Shown piece after piece: positions 7,320-16,162 of a stretch of DNA of 59,899 bases (position 1 is the stretch's first letter; every line of letters starts with the position of its first letter). Under the pieces are notes generated by a model. It saw only the letters and a list, made by a program, of their open reading frames with translations. It searched no databases and had not been told where the DNA came from. The position numbers were made by a program, and so were the translations under genes. The stretch spans positions 1 through 59,899 of the forward strand of contig JBBQCI010000012.1 of NCBI GenBank assembly GCA_038318565.1, in the 5' to 3' direction. The stretch comes from UBA11346 sp038318565 (lineage in GTDB: Bacteria > Planctomycetota > UBA11346).

Positions 7320-9089
7320 ATGGCTGACGGCTCACTTGGTCAGGACGATATCGACAAGCTCCTGAGCGATCTCGGAGCTGACAGCCCGGCTGCGCCTCCT
7401 GCCAAGCCGCCGACTGCTGCCGCAAGCAAACCGCCAACCGCAGTAGTGGCTAAATCCGCTGCATCGACCAAACCGCCAGAGGACGGTGCGCTGGATCAGG
7501 ATGCGATTGATGCCTTGATCGCTCAGGCCAGCGAAGTGGCTGAGTCGCCCAAGCCGGAAACCGCCAAGGAGACGGCGACTGGTGGTCACCTCGACCAGAC
7601 AGAAATCGACAAGCTGCTGGCGGAGCTCGACCCGCATACCCGCAAGTCGAAGGTCGCCTCCAGTGCTAGCGCCCAGTTGTCACAGAACGATATCGAACGG
7701 TTGTTGAGCGAGCTCGACGTTCCTGCAGGTGGCAGCAATAGCAATGTGATGCCGGCGACTACCGCAGGTGCGAAGGCGCCAGCCCCGTCAGCACCAGCTG
7801 CCCCTGCGGCTGCCCCTGCGGCGGCAGCGGCCGCGCCACCTGCCAAAGCCGCCAGTGGAGAAGTTCCGGACGGTCCGCTCTCGCAGGAAGACATCGACAA
7901 GATGCTCTCGCAGCTGGGTGCCTCCACACCGTCACTGGGAGCATCCAAGACGTCGGCCGCTCCATCGGCTCCGGTCACAGCAGCGGATGGTCCAGCTAAG
8001 ACCGGCCGCACCATCCCCCCGGCTCCAGAACCGGTTGCGGCCAAGCCTGCCGATGTCACGCAGGCCCTGTCGCCAGAGGAGATCGATGCGATCGTCGCCA
8101 AGCAAGGCAGCGATGCCCTGCCTGGGACCGAAAGCGAAGCGGTCATTGCCCAATCCGACATCGATGCCCTGGTCAAGCAGCTGGCTCAGGCGACGGGAGC
8201 CCCCGAAGCGCAGGAGGTCGCCGACGCCATCGCCGGCAAGGCCGCGGACATCGATCGTTTGCAGGAAGGCGGCCAGCAAGCCGGCGGACCTGACCTGACT
8301 CGCGATGCCGTCGATGTAAACAGCGTGCTCGGTCATACTGCATCCACCGCAGCCCTGCAGATGCATGGCGGGCAGGTCCAGACCTTCAACGTAGCCACCG
8401 TCGGTGTTGGCGAGTGGCGTTGGGGCCAGTATCTTCTGATCGCCGCCGTTCTGATGCTGGGCATCTGTTCGGGCGTGCTGATCATGTTGACCATGTCGGT
8501 GTCCCACCTGTCGGGTGAACTGAAAGCCGCCCGCGAGGTCGAGCATCCCGCCGTCGACGGGTATGCTGACAAGTTGCGCCTGGCCTTGGCGAAACTCAGC
8601 GAAGGAGATGAGGCTGAGCGGGCCCGCGGCGTGCGCTGGATGGAAGAGCTCAAGCGGCAGCACCCGGACAAGGCCGCCGACATCGGCGTCTCGCTGGCTC
8701 GCCATTTCCGTGGTCGCGAGGCCTGGCGTCGTGCTGCTGATGAATATGGCGCGGCTCTGGAAGCGGCTGGCGGGGTCGATGATCCGCAGGTTCCGCTGGA
8801 GCACGCTGACTGTCTTGCCAGGCTCGGCGACAACGTCGGTGCGATCCGCCAGATCTACGTTCTGCTGTCCTCGGAGGCTCGCTGGCTGTCTGAGCGGGAC
8901 GCCGATGGACGGGCGGTGCCGGGCCGCGAGCGCAACCGTCAGAGCATCGCCGACGCCTACCTGATGCTTGGCCGACTATTGCAGCGAGATCGTTCGGGCC
9001 GTCAGGTCGCAACCACTTCGGTGCACGACAAGCCGGCAGTCCAGCCGAGCGCGCCTGCCGGCCACGATGCCCACAGTGGAGGCCACTGA
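7320..9089 (+). CDS. Membrane protein with seven FliM/FliN-type N-terminal motifs and a helical-repeat tail
   Basis: The 589-residue protein begins like a FliM or FliN N-terminus (MADGSLGQDDIDKLLSDLG). The same short motif then recurs at residues 58-67, 91-103, 120-132, 187-199, 250-259 and 276-288, separated by Pro/Ala-rich linkers. In FliM this LSQxEIDALL segment is the docking helix for phosphorylated CheY. A single membrane helix lies at about 370-392 (YLLIAAVLMLGICSGVLIML). The C-terminal 190 residues are helical and TPR-like and should be on the other side of the membrane. No FliM or FliN core domain is present. It is followed with a 1-nt overlap by an exported TPR protein and preceded by a response regulator. 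My inference is a multivalent docking scaffold for receiver proteins; this is untested. Confidence 0.75.
   Translation: MADGSLGQDDIDKLLSDLGADSPAAPPAKPPTAAASKPPTAVVAKSAASTKPPEDGALDQDAIDALIAQASEVAESPKPETAKETATGGHLDQTEIDKLLAELDPHTRKSKVASSASAQLSQNDIERLLSELDVPAGGSNSNVMPATTAGAKAPAPSAPAAPAAAPAAAAAAPPAKAASGEVPDGPLSQEDIDKMLSQLGASTPSLGASKTSAAPSAPVTAADGPAKTGRTIPPAPEPVAAKPADVTQALSPEEIDAIVAKQGSDALPGTESEAVIAQSDIDALVKQLAQATGAPEAQEVADAIAGKAADIDRLQEGGQQAGGPDLTRDAVDVNSVLGHTASTAALQMHGGQVQTFNVATVGVGEWRWGQYLLIAAVLMLGICSGVLIMLTMSVSHLSGELKAAREVEHPAVDGYADKLRLALAKLSEGDEAERARGVRWMEELKRQHPDKAADIGVSLARHFRGREAWRRAADEYGAALEAAGGVDDPQVPLEHADCLARLGDNVGAIRQIYVLLSSEARWLSERDADGRAVPGRERNRQSIADAYLMLGRLLQRDRSGRQVATTSVHDKPAVQPSAPAGHDAHSGGH
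7335..8183 (+). repeat. Seven-copy protein-level repeat of the FliM N-terminal docking motif
   Basis: The consensus read from the seven copies is L-(S/D/G)-Q-(D/E/S)-(D/E/A)-I-D-(K/A)-(L/M)-(L/I/V). The copies are irregularly spaced (about 26 to 67 residues apart) and their DNA has diverged, so they are old duplications held by selection, not a recent tandem array. Isoleucine followed by D or E is kept in all seven copies. Confidence 0.75.
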
Positions 9090-11122
9090 TGCGTAGCGTC
9101 CCGCTGTTATTCGGTCTGGCTGCGTTGACCTGCGGGGTTGACGCTTCCGATGTCCAACCGCAGCCCATGCCGACCATGCCGCCGGAACCTCGCGTGCTAC
9201 AGCTGACGCCAGGAGCAGGCCGGGTTGATCCCCGGGTCAACGCGCCTGTTCCCGCATTGTCTGCGGAAGTCCAGGCGCTCCGCCGCGCGCTCGACCGGGT
9301 GCGCAATACCCTGACTGCCGGAGGCTCCTCGACGACCACGACCTCCGATGCCGGTGACGTGGCGCATTCCGGCAGTCGCGAGACGCCTGCCGGGGAGGTG
9401 AAGACCGGGAAGATGTTCGGCGCCGCCTTGACCGTACGTCCGACCAGTGGTGGCGGATCCCAGGTCGATGCTGATCTTGGTCCGGTTGCTGCGGATGCTG
9501 TCTTGGTGGAATTGTCACTTCTGCTCGGCGCCACCCTGGATGAGGTCCGGCCGGCCGCTTTGTCACGACAGGTCCACTTGCATGTGACGGGTCTAGCTTA
9601 CAGCGAAACGCTCGACCGCCTGCTCGGCCAGATCGGCCTGCGTTGGCGCGAAGAAGGTATCGGCAAGGCCCGCCGCCTCATCGTCGAGACAGCCGTATCG
9701 GGGGATGCCGACATCGAGCGTCGTTCTCGCCGCGCACTTGATCGGGTGGCGGGTGGCCCGCGTGGCCCGGCTGCCGCCGAAGCGATGTACCTGCTGGCGG
9801 CCCAGGATGCAGCTGCGGGCCGCCATGCCGAGGCGTTGCGTGGCTTCGCTGAACTCGTCGATCGCTATGGTGCGGTCGCTGATCCCGCTGTTGGACGCTG
9901 GGTCCAGCGCTCGTCGTTGGGTTCGGGCGAGGCAATGGTCGCCCTCGGCGCCTTCGCCGATGCCCGCATCGCTTTCCGCGCCTGGCTGGCCAGGGCTGAC
10001 GCCAATGATGTGGACGGCGCACGTGTACTGCTGTTCTCGGCCCAGGCCGCCCGCAGGTTGGGTGATGAGCGTTCTGATCCAGGGGCTTTCGACGAGGCGG
10101 TCGATGATCTGCACCGCCTGCTCGAGACTTACGCCGCCGAGCCGGCGGCTGCCACCGAGGTCGCTGCCGCCCGACTGGCGATCGGAGAGCTCCTGTTCGC
10201 TGCCGGCATCCAGGCGCTCGGGCTGTCGGGTGGGGAAGTCAGCGAGGTTCCGCCCGAGGCTGCCGCCCGCTTCCGCGAGGCCGAGGTGCAGATCGCCCGC
10301 TGGCTGAAGGCCAGCGGACATGCCGCAGATGCACCGCCAGATCAGGCCGACTTCTGGCTGGCCGAATGCGCCTTCCATCTCGGCAAGGTCGACGAGGCGC
10401 GTCCCCGCTACGAACGGCTGCATCGCCGCTGGACCTCCGGCAACACCGATCCGCAGGCGCCTGCCACGATGTACGGGCAAGCTGCGTTTCGGGCCGGCGA
10501 GTGCTGGCTGCGACGGCCGCAGCCGGAATACGTGCGGGCGTTGTTCGCGTTCCTCCGTGCCCGACAGGACTTCCCCCAAGGCGACATCGCGCCCTATCTG
10601 CTGGTGCGCATCGCCCAATGTTTCGCCGAACTGGAAGCCGAAGATCAGGCCGTGACCGCGCTCTACGAGCTGCTGCGTGACGATCGCGCCAATGACGACC
10701 GGCCCGGCCGCCAGCAGCTTGACCAGTTGCTCGGCGAACTGGTCGGAAAACTCGGGCATTATCCCGGTCCGGTGCGAGCGCGGGTCCTGTTCTACATCGC
10801 CCGCTCTCAGTGGCAGCAAGCGCGCCGCGACCGTACCGGTCAGACGGCCGCTGCCCGCCAGGCAGCTGCGACGTATCGACGGGTGCTCGACGAAAACCCC
10901 AGCGTCGAACTGCGCCACGCCAGTGCCCTGGGCATGTCGCGCAGCCTTTTGCTCGCTGGTGAGGAAGCCAAGGGCGAGGCCGAGCTGCGTCGCTTCCTGC
11001 GCGATCCAACGATCGGACCGCGCGACCGGGAATACGCGGCTCAGCTGCTGGGTGAACACCTGCGTGGAGCTGGCCGTTTGGAGGACGCCATCCGCGCCTT
11101 TCGCGGAGACGTGTCGGAATGA
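9089..11122 (+). CDS. Exported secretin-N (STN)-like and TPR-repeat protein
   Basis: The 677-residue protein has a signal peptide (about residues 1-19, cleavage near VDA-SD) and a low-complexity Ser/Thr linker. Around residues 135-200 a segment resembles secretin N-terminal domains (LSLLLGATLDEV, then ALSRQVHLHVTGLAYSETLD and a final GLRWREEG). The rest is a long chain of TPR-like helical pairs (AAGRHAEALRGFAELVDRYG, AFHLGKVDEARPRYERLHRR and others). It probably acts in the periplasm as an assembly or docking factor. Its ATG at 9089 overlaps the stop of the preceding membrane protein by 1 nt (TGATG), and its own stop overlaps the next start, so the genes are translationally coupled. It may contact the extracytoplasmic tail of the upstream protein; that is inference. 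Confidence 0.7.
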   Translation: MRSVPLLFGLAALTCGVDASDVQPQPMPTMPPEPRVLQLTPGAGRVDPRVNAPVPALSAEVQALRRALDRVRNTLTAGGSSTTTTSDAGDVAHSGSRETPAGEVKTGKMFGAALTVRPTSGGGSQVDADLGPVAADAVLVELSLLLGATLDEVRPAALSRQVHLHVTGLAYSETLDRLLGQIGLRWREEGIGKARRLIVETAVSGDADIERRSRRALDRVAGGPRGPAAAEAMYLLAAQDAAAGRHAEALRGFAELVDRYGAVADPAVGRWVQRSSLGSGEAMVALGAFADARIAFRAWLARADANDVDGARVLLFSAQAARRLGDERSDPGAFDEAVDDLHRLLETYAAEPAAATEVAAARLAIGELLFAAGIQALGLSGGEVSEVPPEAAARFREAEVQIARWLKASGHAADAPPDQADFWLAECAFHLGKVDEARPRYERLHRRWTSGNTDPQAPATMYGQAAFRAGECWLRRPQPEYVRALFAFLRARQDFPQGDIAPYLLVRIAQCFAELEAEDQAVTALYELLRDDRANDDRPGRQQLDQLLGELVGKLGHYPGPVRARVLFYIARSQWQQARRDRTGQTAAARQAAATYRRVLDENPSVELRHASALGMSRSLLLAGEEAKGEAELRRFLRDPTIGPRDREYAAQLLGEHLRGAGRLEDAIRAFRGDVSE

Positions 11123-11874
11123 GCAGCCGCAGCATTGTTTGTTGGCTGATGGTGAGCCTGACGGTCGTCTGCAGCGTCGGCCTGTCGGCGGTCGAGGATG
11201 ACAGTGGGGCAGCTGCGCAGGATCCGCTTCCGCGTTCGGCGCCAATGGCTCCGGAACTGCAGGACGACAGCAAACTGTCCGAGGAGGATCGTCTGCTGCG
11301 CCGGTTGGAGCTGGAACAGCGCCAGCGGGACGAGCGCATCCAGGTCATCCTACGCACCGCCTCGGGGGTCCGGCCGGTGGCGGCGGCCGATCTCGGCAGC
11401 GGCTTCGAACGTCCGCGGGCAGAACGCGATCAGGCGTTGAGTGATCTGCGCAGCGCCCTCGATGACTGGCTTGGCCGGACCCATCGTGCCGACAAGGATG
11501 TACTCGACCCGGCAGGGCAGGCTCGCCAGGCGGCCCAGCTGACCCCGTTGTCGGTCGAGAATCGCATCTCCATCGCCGAATGCCTACGCGAACTGGCCTT
11601 GGCCGAGAACGCCGGCGTGCGCGAACAGCGCCTCAACGAGGGGCTCGCCGAGGTGGCGACCCTGCCTCCCGAGATCCCCGTCCACATGCGTTCGCGGGCG
11701 GCGTGGCTGAACGTATTCTTCCTGGCCGAACTGGCCCGGCTGCCTGGCGACGCCGCAACCCGGGCGGATCAGGCAGGTCGGGCCCGAGCTGCCGCCGAGG
11801 CGTTCCCCGGGGCGCATCCCGCCAGCGAGCTACTGCCGGCGGTCAACGCGCTGGTGGCGGATCTCAAACCATGA
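11119..11874 (+). CDS. Exported helical protein of unknown function
   Basis: The 251-residue protein has a signal peptide (MSSRSIVCWLMVSLTVVCSV, cleavage near SA-VE), a charged coiled-coil stretch at about 52-75 (rich in L, E and R) and a mainly alpha-helical remainder. I recognise no family. It overlaps both neighbours by 4 nt (ATGA at 11119 and at 11871), so it is produced with the STN/TPR protein upstream and the small chaperone-like protein downstream. The shared operon and export signal suggest one periplasmic complex with the 9089-11122 product. Confidence 0.7.
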   Translation: MSSRSIVCWLMVSLTVVCSVGLSAVEDDSGAAAQDPLPRSAPMAPELQDDSKLSEEDRLLRRLELEQRQRDERIQVILRTASGVRPVAAADLGSGFERPRAERDQALSDLRSALDDWLGRTHRADKDVLDPAGQARQAAQLTPLSVENRISIAECLRELALAENAGVREQRLNEGLAEVATLPPEIPVHMRSRAAWLNVFFLAELARLPGDAATRADQAGRARAAAEAFPGAHPASELLPAVNALVADLKP

Positions 11875-12200
11875 CGCCGGACAGCGCCATGCGACTGCTG
11901 GACCTCTATGGCCAGGTCCGTGAAGCCCTTGATCGCGATGATACCGGAATGGCGGAGAGTCTGATGGGCGACATCGATGCCGCGCTGGCCGAGCCTGCTC
12001 GGGCCGAGGATGAACCCGCACTGCGCGCGCTGGCCATCCAGGTCGACGCTGCCAGGCGGGATGGCGAGGTCGCTCTGCAACTTGCCCGTGAACGACTGCT
12101 CCGTCAGGCCCAGGCTGAAATGCATACGGGCAGCGAAGGCAGCCGGGCCTATGGCGCCGGCCTTCCGGTCGAGGCCCGCTTCATTGATCGGACGGGCTGA
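11871..12200 (+). CDS. Small helical protein, possibly a FliT/FlgN-type flagellar chaperone
   Basis: The 109-residue cytosolic protein starts at the ATG at 11871, overlapping the previous stop by 4 nt. It is almost entirely helical and acidic (LLDLYGQVREALDRDDTGMA and onward) and ends in a basic helix followed by GSRAYGAG. This size, helix pattern and C-terminal RAYG-like tail recall FlgN/FliT flagellar export chaperones, but similarity in such short helical proteins is weak evidence. It sits 6 nt upstream of an FlgS-like kinase, which supports a flagellar link. It could equally be an unrelated small adaptor. Confidence 0.55.
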   Translation: MTPDSAMRLLDLYGQVREALDRDDTGMAESLMGDIDAALAEPARAEDEPALRALAIQVDAARRDGEVALQLARERLLRQAQAEMHTGSEGSRAYGAGLPVEARFIDRTG

Positions 12201-12206
12201 TCCGCC

Positions 12207-13346
12207 ATGGCGGAGGTTCCACTCGATCTCGCCGCGGCGCTGCGTCTGTTCGATGAGACGACCGGAGCCTTGGCCTCGCAAGTCGCTCGGTTGGAGCAGA
12301 TCCTAGTCGCCAAACAGGCAGAACTCACCGCAGCCAACGAGCAGCTTGCCGCGGTGATGGCAGGAGTCGCCTCTGGCGTCGTGGCGATTGGCCTGGACGG
12401 CCAGGTGCTGAGCGCCAATCCGGCGGCGCGGCTCTTCCTCCCTGGGCTGGCTACCGGCACCGCCTGGATGACCTATTGTCCGGCCAGTCCGGCTTTGCGC
12501 GTGCTGGCTGGCGAAAATGGACCCCTACGGGCTGAGACGGTCGTCGGCACGGGTCCATCGCGTCGCATCCTGGTGGCCCGGGCGAGTGCGCTGCGCGACC
12601 AATCAGGAGCCTTGCGCGGCGCGGTCGAAGTACTCGATGACGTCACCGAAATGCGCGCCCTGGCCGAGCGTGCCGAACGCGCCGACCGCCTGAAACAACT
12701 GGGCGAAATGGCGGCCGGTGTCGCCCACGAGATCCGCAATCCGCTCAATGGCATCGAAGGATTCGCCAGTCTGCTGGTGCGCGACCTGCCCGAGGACGAT
12801 CGGCGGCGGCGCTTCGCTCAGCTAATTGTTGAGGGGGTCCGCGATCTCAACCATACCGTCACGGGCTTGCTGGAATTCACGCGGCAGCGACGCATCGAAC
12901 GCAGATCTCATGATCCAGTCGCACTCCTGCATTCAGTCATCGAACTGACCCGGGCGGATGCCGAAGCTGCCGGGGTGGAGATCGCCTGCGATGACCGCTG
13001 GACGGGTGGCACGGCTTCTATCGACGGCGTCCAGCTTAAGCAGGTAATCCTGAACCTGCTGCGCAACGCGATCGAGGCCTCCGCCGAGGGCCGGCCAGGC
13101 CACGTCCAGCTGGCGATAGAACGGCTGCCAGAGGGATTGGCTATTACGGTCGACGACGATGGGCCTGGTGTCCAAGAGGAATCACGTCAGCTGATATTCA
13201 CCCCATTCCACACCACGAAGGAGCAGGGCACTGGTCTGGGACTCGCGGTCTCGTTCGCGATTGTGCAGTTGCATGGCGGCAGCCTAGCGGTGGAGGTGGC
13301 CCCGATCGGAGGTGCCCGATTCCGCCTAGTCATACCCCTGGATTAG
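12207..13346 (+). CDS. Cytosolic PAS histidine kinase, FlgS/FleS-like
   Basis: The 379-residue soluble kinase has an N-terminal coiled coil (about 10-48), a PAS domain (about 50-145), a phosphoacceptor helix with H174 (MAAGVAHEIRNPLNGIEGFA) and an ATPase domain with DDDGPGV and a GTGLGLAVS loop. The H-box context followed by SLLVRDL closely resembles FlgS/FleS kinases, which in other bacteria sense flagellar export status and activate an RpoN-dependent regulator. No sigma-54 activator (FlgR/FleR) lies beside it here. The start ATG at 12207 is 6 nt after the preceding stop. A -24/-12 promoter in front of flgB at 43.8 kb fits the idea that this kinase controls flagellar genes; that link is inference. 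Confidence 0.8.
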   Translation: MAEVPLDLAAALRLFDETTGALASQVARLEQILVAKQAELTAANEQLAAVMAGVASGVVAIGLDGQVLSANPAARLFLPGLATGTAWMTYCPASPALRVLAGENGPLRAETVVGTGPSRRILVARASALRDQSGALRGAVEVLDDVTEMRALAERAERADRLKQLGEMAAGVAHEIRNPLNGIEGFASLLVRDLPEDDRRRRFAQLIVEGVRDLNHTVTGLLEFTRQRRIERRSHDPVALLHSVIELTRADAEAAGVEIACDDRWTGGTASIDGVQLKQVILNLLRNAIEASAEGRPGHVQLAIERLPEGLAITVDDDGPGVQEESRQLIFTPFHTTKEQGTGLGLAVSFAIVQLHGGSLAVEVAPIGGARFRLVIPLD

Positions 13347-13374
13347 CCATCGTCGCAGTTGCACAGCTCCATGC

Positions 13375-13403
13375 TTGCCGATGCCCCGGACTTGCTCCAT
13401 AAT
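13375..13403 (+). promoter_or_regulatory. Candidate promoter giving a near-leaderless transcript
   Basis: TTGCCG (13375-13380), a 17-nt spacer and CATAAT (13398-13403) make a good -35/-10 pair. The predicted start would be at about 13409-13410, on the ATG of the hybrid kinase, implying a leaderless mRNA. It lies in the 62-nt gap after the FlgS-like kinase gene and would uncouple the two. Confidence 0.4.
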
Positions 13404-13408
13404 GGGGT

Positions 13409-16162
13409 ATGGATCTCCAGCGTTGGCGCGTCGGCATACTCGCCCAAGCGTTGGTTCCATTGGCCCTCGGAACCGCCCTGGTGGTGGCTGTTGCCACTGC
13501 CTGGAACTGGCACCAAGGCATGGCGCAGGAGCGGACCCTGTCGCTCCAGAGCCTGGAACGGCAGGCCGAAGAACGGGTGCTACGCGAGCAGCCGTTGTTT
13601 GACCGCGTCGCGGACCAGGTCACCCAATGCCGTCGGTTGCTGCACCTGCGGCTTCGTGCCGGGGGGAATCGACCGATTTCGACCGAGCAGGATGAATCCC
13701 GCCGCCAGCTCCAGCCCCCGTTGGCGGTGTTCGTCAGTGCCCTGGTCGCCCAGGACCCGGTTCAGGTCGCTGCCGCCGGAGTGGCCCGGGATTTGATTGA
13801 AGAGATGGGACCTGCCTGGGCCAAGATGCCATCCAATTTGACCATCGCCGTGCCGAAGGCTTGGTTGGTCGGATGGGGTGATGAGGCGGTCGCCTTGGCG
13901 GATGCCATGCTGCCGACCGATCCGGTTCTGCTGCCTGCCGAGCGTGAGGTGCTTGGTGACCCGGGTCCGGTGCGTTGGTCGCAGGCCTATCTCGAACCGG
14001 CCACAAACAGCTGGCGAATTGCAGCAACGGCAGCGCTCGATGTGCCTGGCGTTGGGCGGATGGCGATCACCCAGGTGCTACCCGTGGACGAATTGCTCGC
14101 CCGCGCCACTGCCCGGCAGGATGCAGCTGGGGATACTGTGGTGTTCGATGCCGGCGGCCGGATCCTCGCCCATAGTCGACTGGGTGATCGGGTTCGCGAG
14201 AGTAGCGGCAATCTGGTCCTGTCGCGGGCTAACGACGCTCTGCTATCCATGATGGATCGTGAAATTGCACCCCAGGGAGTATTTTCTGAATTGGTGACGC
14301 TCAGTGATGGATCTGGCTGGGTCGGGGTGTCCCGGTTCACCGGACCTGCCTGGACCATGGCCACCTTCCAGCCGGTCGCTGCGGTCGAGGACCAAGCCCG
14401 TCGAGGCGCCTGGCACGTCCTGATGATTGGCGCTGGGATGATTGCTGCCCAATCCCTGCTGCTGATCATCGTGCTGCGCCTGCGCGTCGGTGGGCCGCTA
14501 CGAAGCCTGTCAGAGGCAGCTGCCGCCCTGGCTGCGGGATCCAAGGACATCCGGCTTGATACCCGGCGCCAAGACGAGGTCGGCGACTTGTCCCGGGCGT
14601 TCAGTACTATGGCGGCGGCGGTCGTCAGCCGCGAAGCCGAGTTGCAGGAGCGTGAGCAGTTCGCCCGTACCATCGTCAACAGCGTCGCCGATGGCGTCCT
14701 GGTCATCCGCGACGGCCGCCTGGTCGAGGTCAATGCGCGGGCAACGGTGGTGTTCGGTCGTACCGCGGATCAGCTGATCGGGCAGTCACCTGCTGATTTG
14801 TCGCCTGCCCATCAGGCCGATGGTGAACTGTCGACGCTAGCCGAAGAGCGCCTGCTGCGGTCCGCTGGCAATGGTGGGACCATCCATTTCCCCTGGCTGC
14901 ACATCCGGGGTGATGGGACGGTGTTCCCAGCTGAAATCGGACTCGTTCGTCTCGATATCCCCGGTTCGCAGGTGATGGTTGCCGTGGTGCGCGACATGGC
15001 AGAACGGAACCGCCTGGAGGAGCAGCTTCGACATGTGCAAAAGATGGAATCCATTGGGCAGCTTGCAGGGGGCATGGCTCACGATTTCAACAACATGCTC
15101 GCTGGCATCATGGGCTCGGCTGAGCTCATCCGCTATGCCCAGGACCCGATCCGCCGCACAGGCCTGATCGAAGGCATCCTGACGTCGTGCGAACGGGCGG
15201 CTGATCTGACTCGCAAGCTGCTGACCTTCGCGCGCAAAGGCCGCGGCATGGCCAGCACGCTCGACATCCATCTGGTCATCCGCGATGCGGTCTCGATGCT
15301 CCAAAGCGGTTTGGACAAACGCATCACGCTGGAGGTCGCCCTCCAGAGCGGGTCGTCCAATGTAGTCGGCGATCCTGCGCAGCTGCAGAATGCGTTGTTG
15401 AATCTCGGTTTGAATGCCCGCGATGCCATGCCGGACGGCGGCATACTGCGCATCTCGACCTGCCTGCGGTCGATCACCACAGATGCAGGCGCGGCATTGC
15501 TGCTGCCGGTATCCGCCGGCAGATATGTGGAGATCACCATGTCGGACACCGGGCAGGGCATGGACGATGCCGTGCGAGCGCGCATTTTTGAGCCGTTCTT
15601 TACCACCAAACCGGTTGGCAAGGGCACCGGATTGGGACTCGCAGCGGTTTGGGGCACGGTGCAGGATCATCACGGTTCCATCCTGCTGCACAGCGAGCTG
15701 GGACGCGGCACGCGGTTCCAACTGTTACTGCCCTTGTCGGACGAACCGGTGCAGGAATCCATCCCCAAGCAGGCTCAGCTGGGTCGGGCCAGCAGGGGGG
15801 TGATCCTGCTTGTCGATGACGAGGAACTTGTCCGTGGCAGCGCAAGGCAACTCCTGGAACTGCTTGGTTGGGAGGTTCTTGAGGCCCGCGATGGCCGGGA
15901 GGGCGTCGAGGTGTTCACCCGGGAACGAGGCCGCATCACCGTCGTGATGATCGACATGGAGATGCCACGCCTGCGTGGGGTCGATTGCCTGCGCGAAATG
16001 CTGGGTATCGACCCGCAGGTCAGGGCTATACTGTGCAGCGGTTTCACCCGAGACGGAGGTTCTGCCGAAATGCGGGCTGAGGGATTCCGGGGCCAGATCG
16101 CCAAGCCGTATCGCCTGGCCGACCTTGACAAGATCTTGGATGGAGTTGTTCATGAGGCGTAG
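13409..16162 (+). CDS. Membrane hybrid histidine kinase (periplasmic sensor, HAMP, PAS, kinase, receiver)
   Basis: The 917-residue protein has a membrane helix at about 9-30, a periplasmic sensor (about 31-335, probably dCache-like) and a second membrane helix (336-357). These are followed by HAMP (about 358-410), PAS (about 415-530), the phosphoacceptor H558 (LAGGMAHDFNNMLAGIMG), an ATPase domain (about 650-775) and a C-terminal receiver (ILLVDDEELV, phosphoacceptor in MIDMEMPRLRG, lysine in IAKPYRL). It should relay phosphate intramolecularly in response to an external ligand. Immediately after its stop lie the remains of a porin gene and an intact PstS-like gene, so the original module was probably kinase, porin and small binding protein. 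Its own promoter is likely at 13375-13403. Confidence 0.9.
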   Translation: MDLQRWRVGILAQALVPLALGTALVVAVATAWNWHQGMAQERTLSLQSLERQAEERVLREQPLFDRVADQVTQCRRLLHLRLRAGGNRPISTEQDESRRQLQPPLAVFVSALVAQDPVQVAAAGVARDLIEEMGPAWAKMPSNLTIAVPKAWLVGWGDEAVALADAMLPTDPVLLPAEREVLGDPGPVRWSQAYLEPATNSWRIAATAALDVPGVGRMAITQVLPVDELLARATARQDAAGDTVVFDAGGRILAHSRLGDRVRESSGNLVLSRANDALLSMMDREIAPQGVFSELVTLSDGSGWVGVSRFTGPAWTMATFQPVAAVEDQARRGAWHVLMIGAGMIAAQSLLLIIVLRLRVGGPLRSLSEAAAALAAGSKDIRLDTRRQDEVGDLSRAFSTMAAAVVSREAELQEREQFARTIVNSVADGVLVIRDGRLVEVNARATVVFGRTADQLIGQSPADLSPAHQADGELSTLAEERLLRSAGNGGTIHFPWLHIRGDGTVFPAEIGLVRLDIPGSQVMVAVVRDMAERNRLEEQLRHVQKMESIGQLAGGMAHDFNNMLAGIMGSAELIRYAQDPIRRTGLIEGILTSCERAADLTRKLLTFARKGRGMASTLDIHLVIRDAVSMLQSGLDKRITLEVALQSGSSNVVGDPAQLQNALLNLGLNARDAMPDGGILRISTCLRSITTDAGAALLLPVSAGRYVEITMSDTGQGMDDAVRARIFEPFFTTKPVGKGTGLGLAAVWGTVQDHHGSILLHSELGRGTRFQLLLPLSDEPVQESIPKQAQLGRASRGVILLVDDEELVRGSARQLLELLGWEVLEARDGREGVEVFTRERGRITVVMIDMEMPRLRGVDCLREMLGIDPQVRAILCSGFTRDGGSAEMRAEGFRGQIAKPYRLADLDKILDGVVHEA

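Noticed and set aside
9593..11245. A long antisense open frame (550 codons) and similar ones antisense to pheT (27595-28689) and to the kinase at 4675-5799
   Set aside because: They mirror strongly supported genes on the other strand, have shadow-like composition (Arg/Ala/Pro/Gly-rich) and show no motif, signal peptide or ribosome site.
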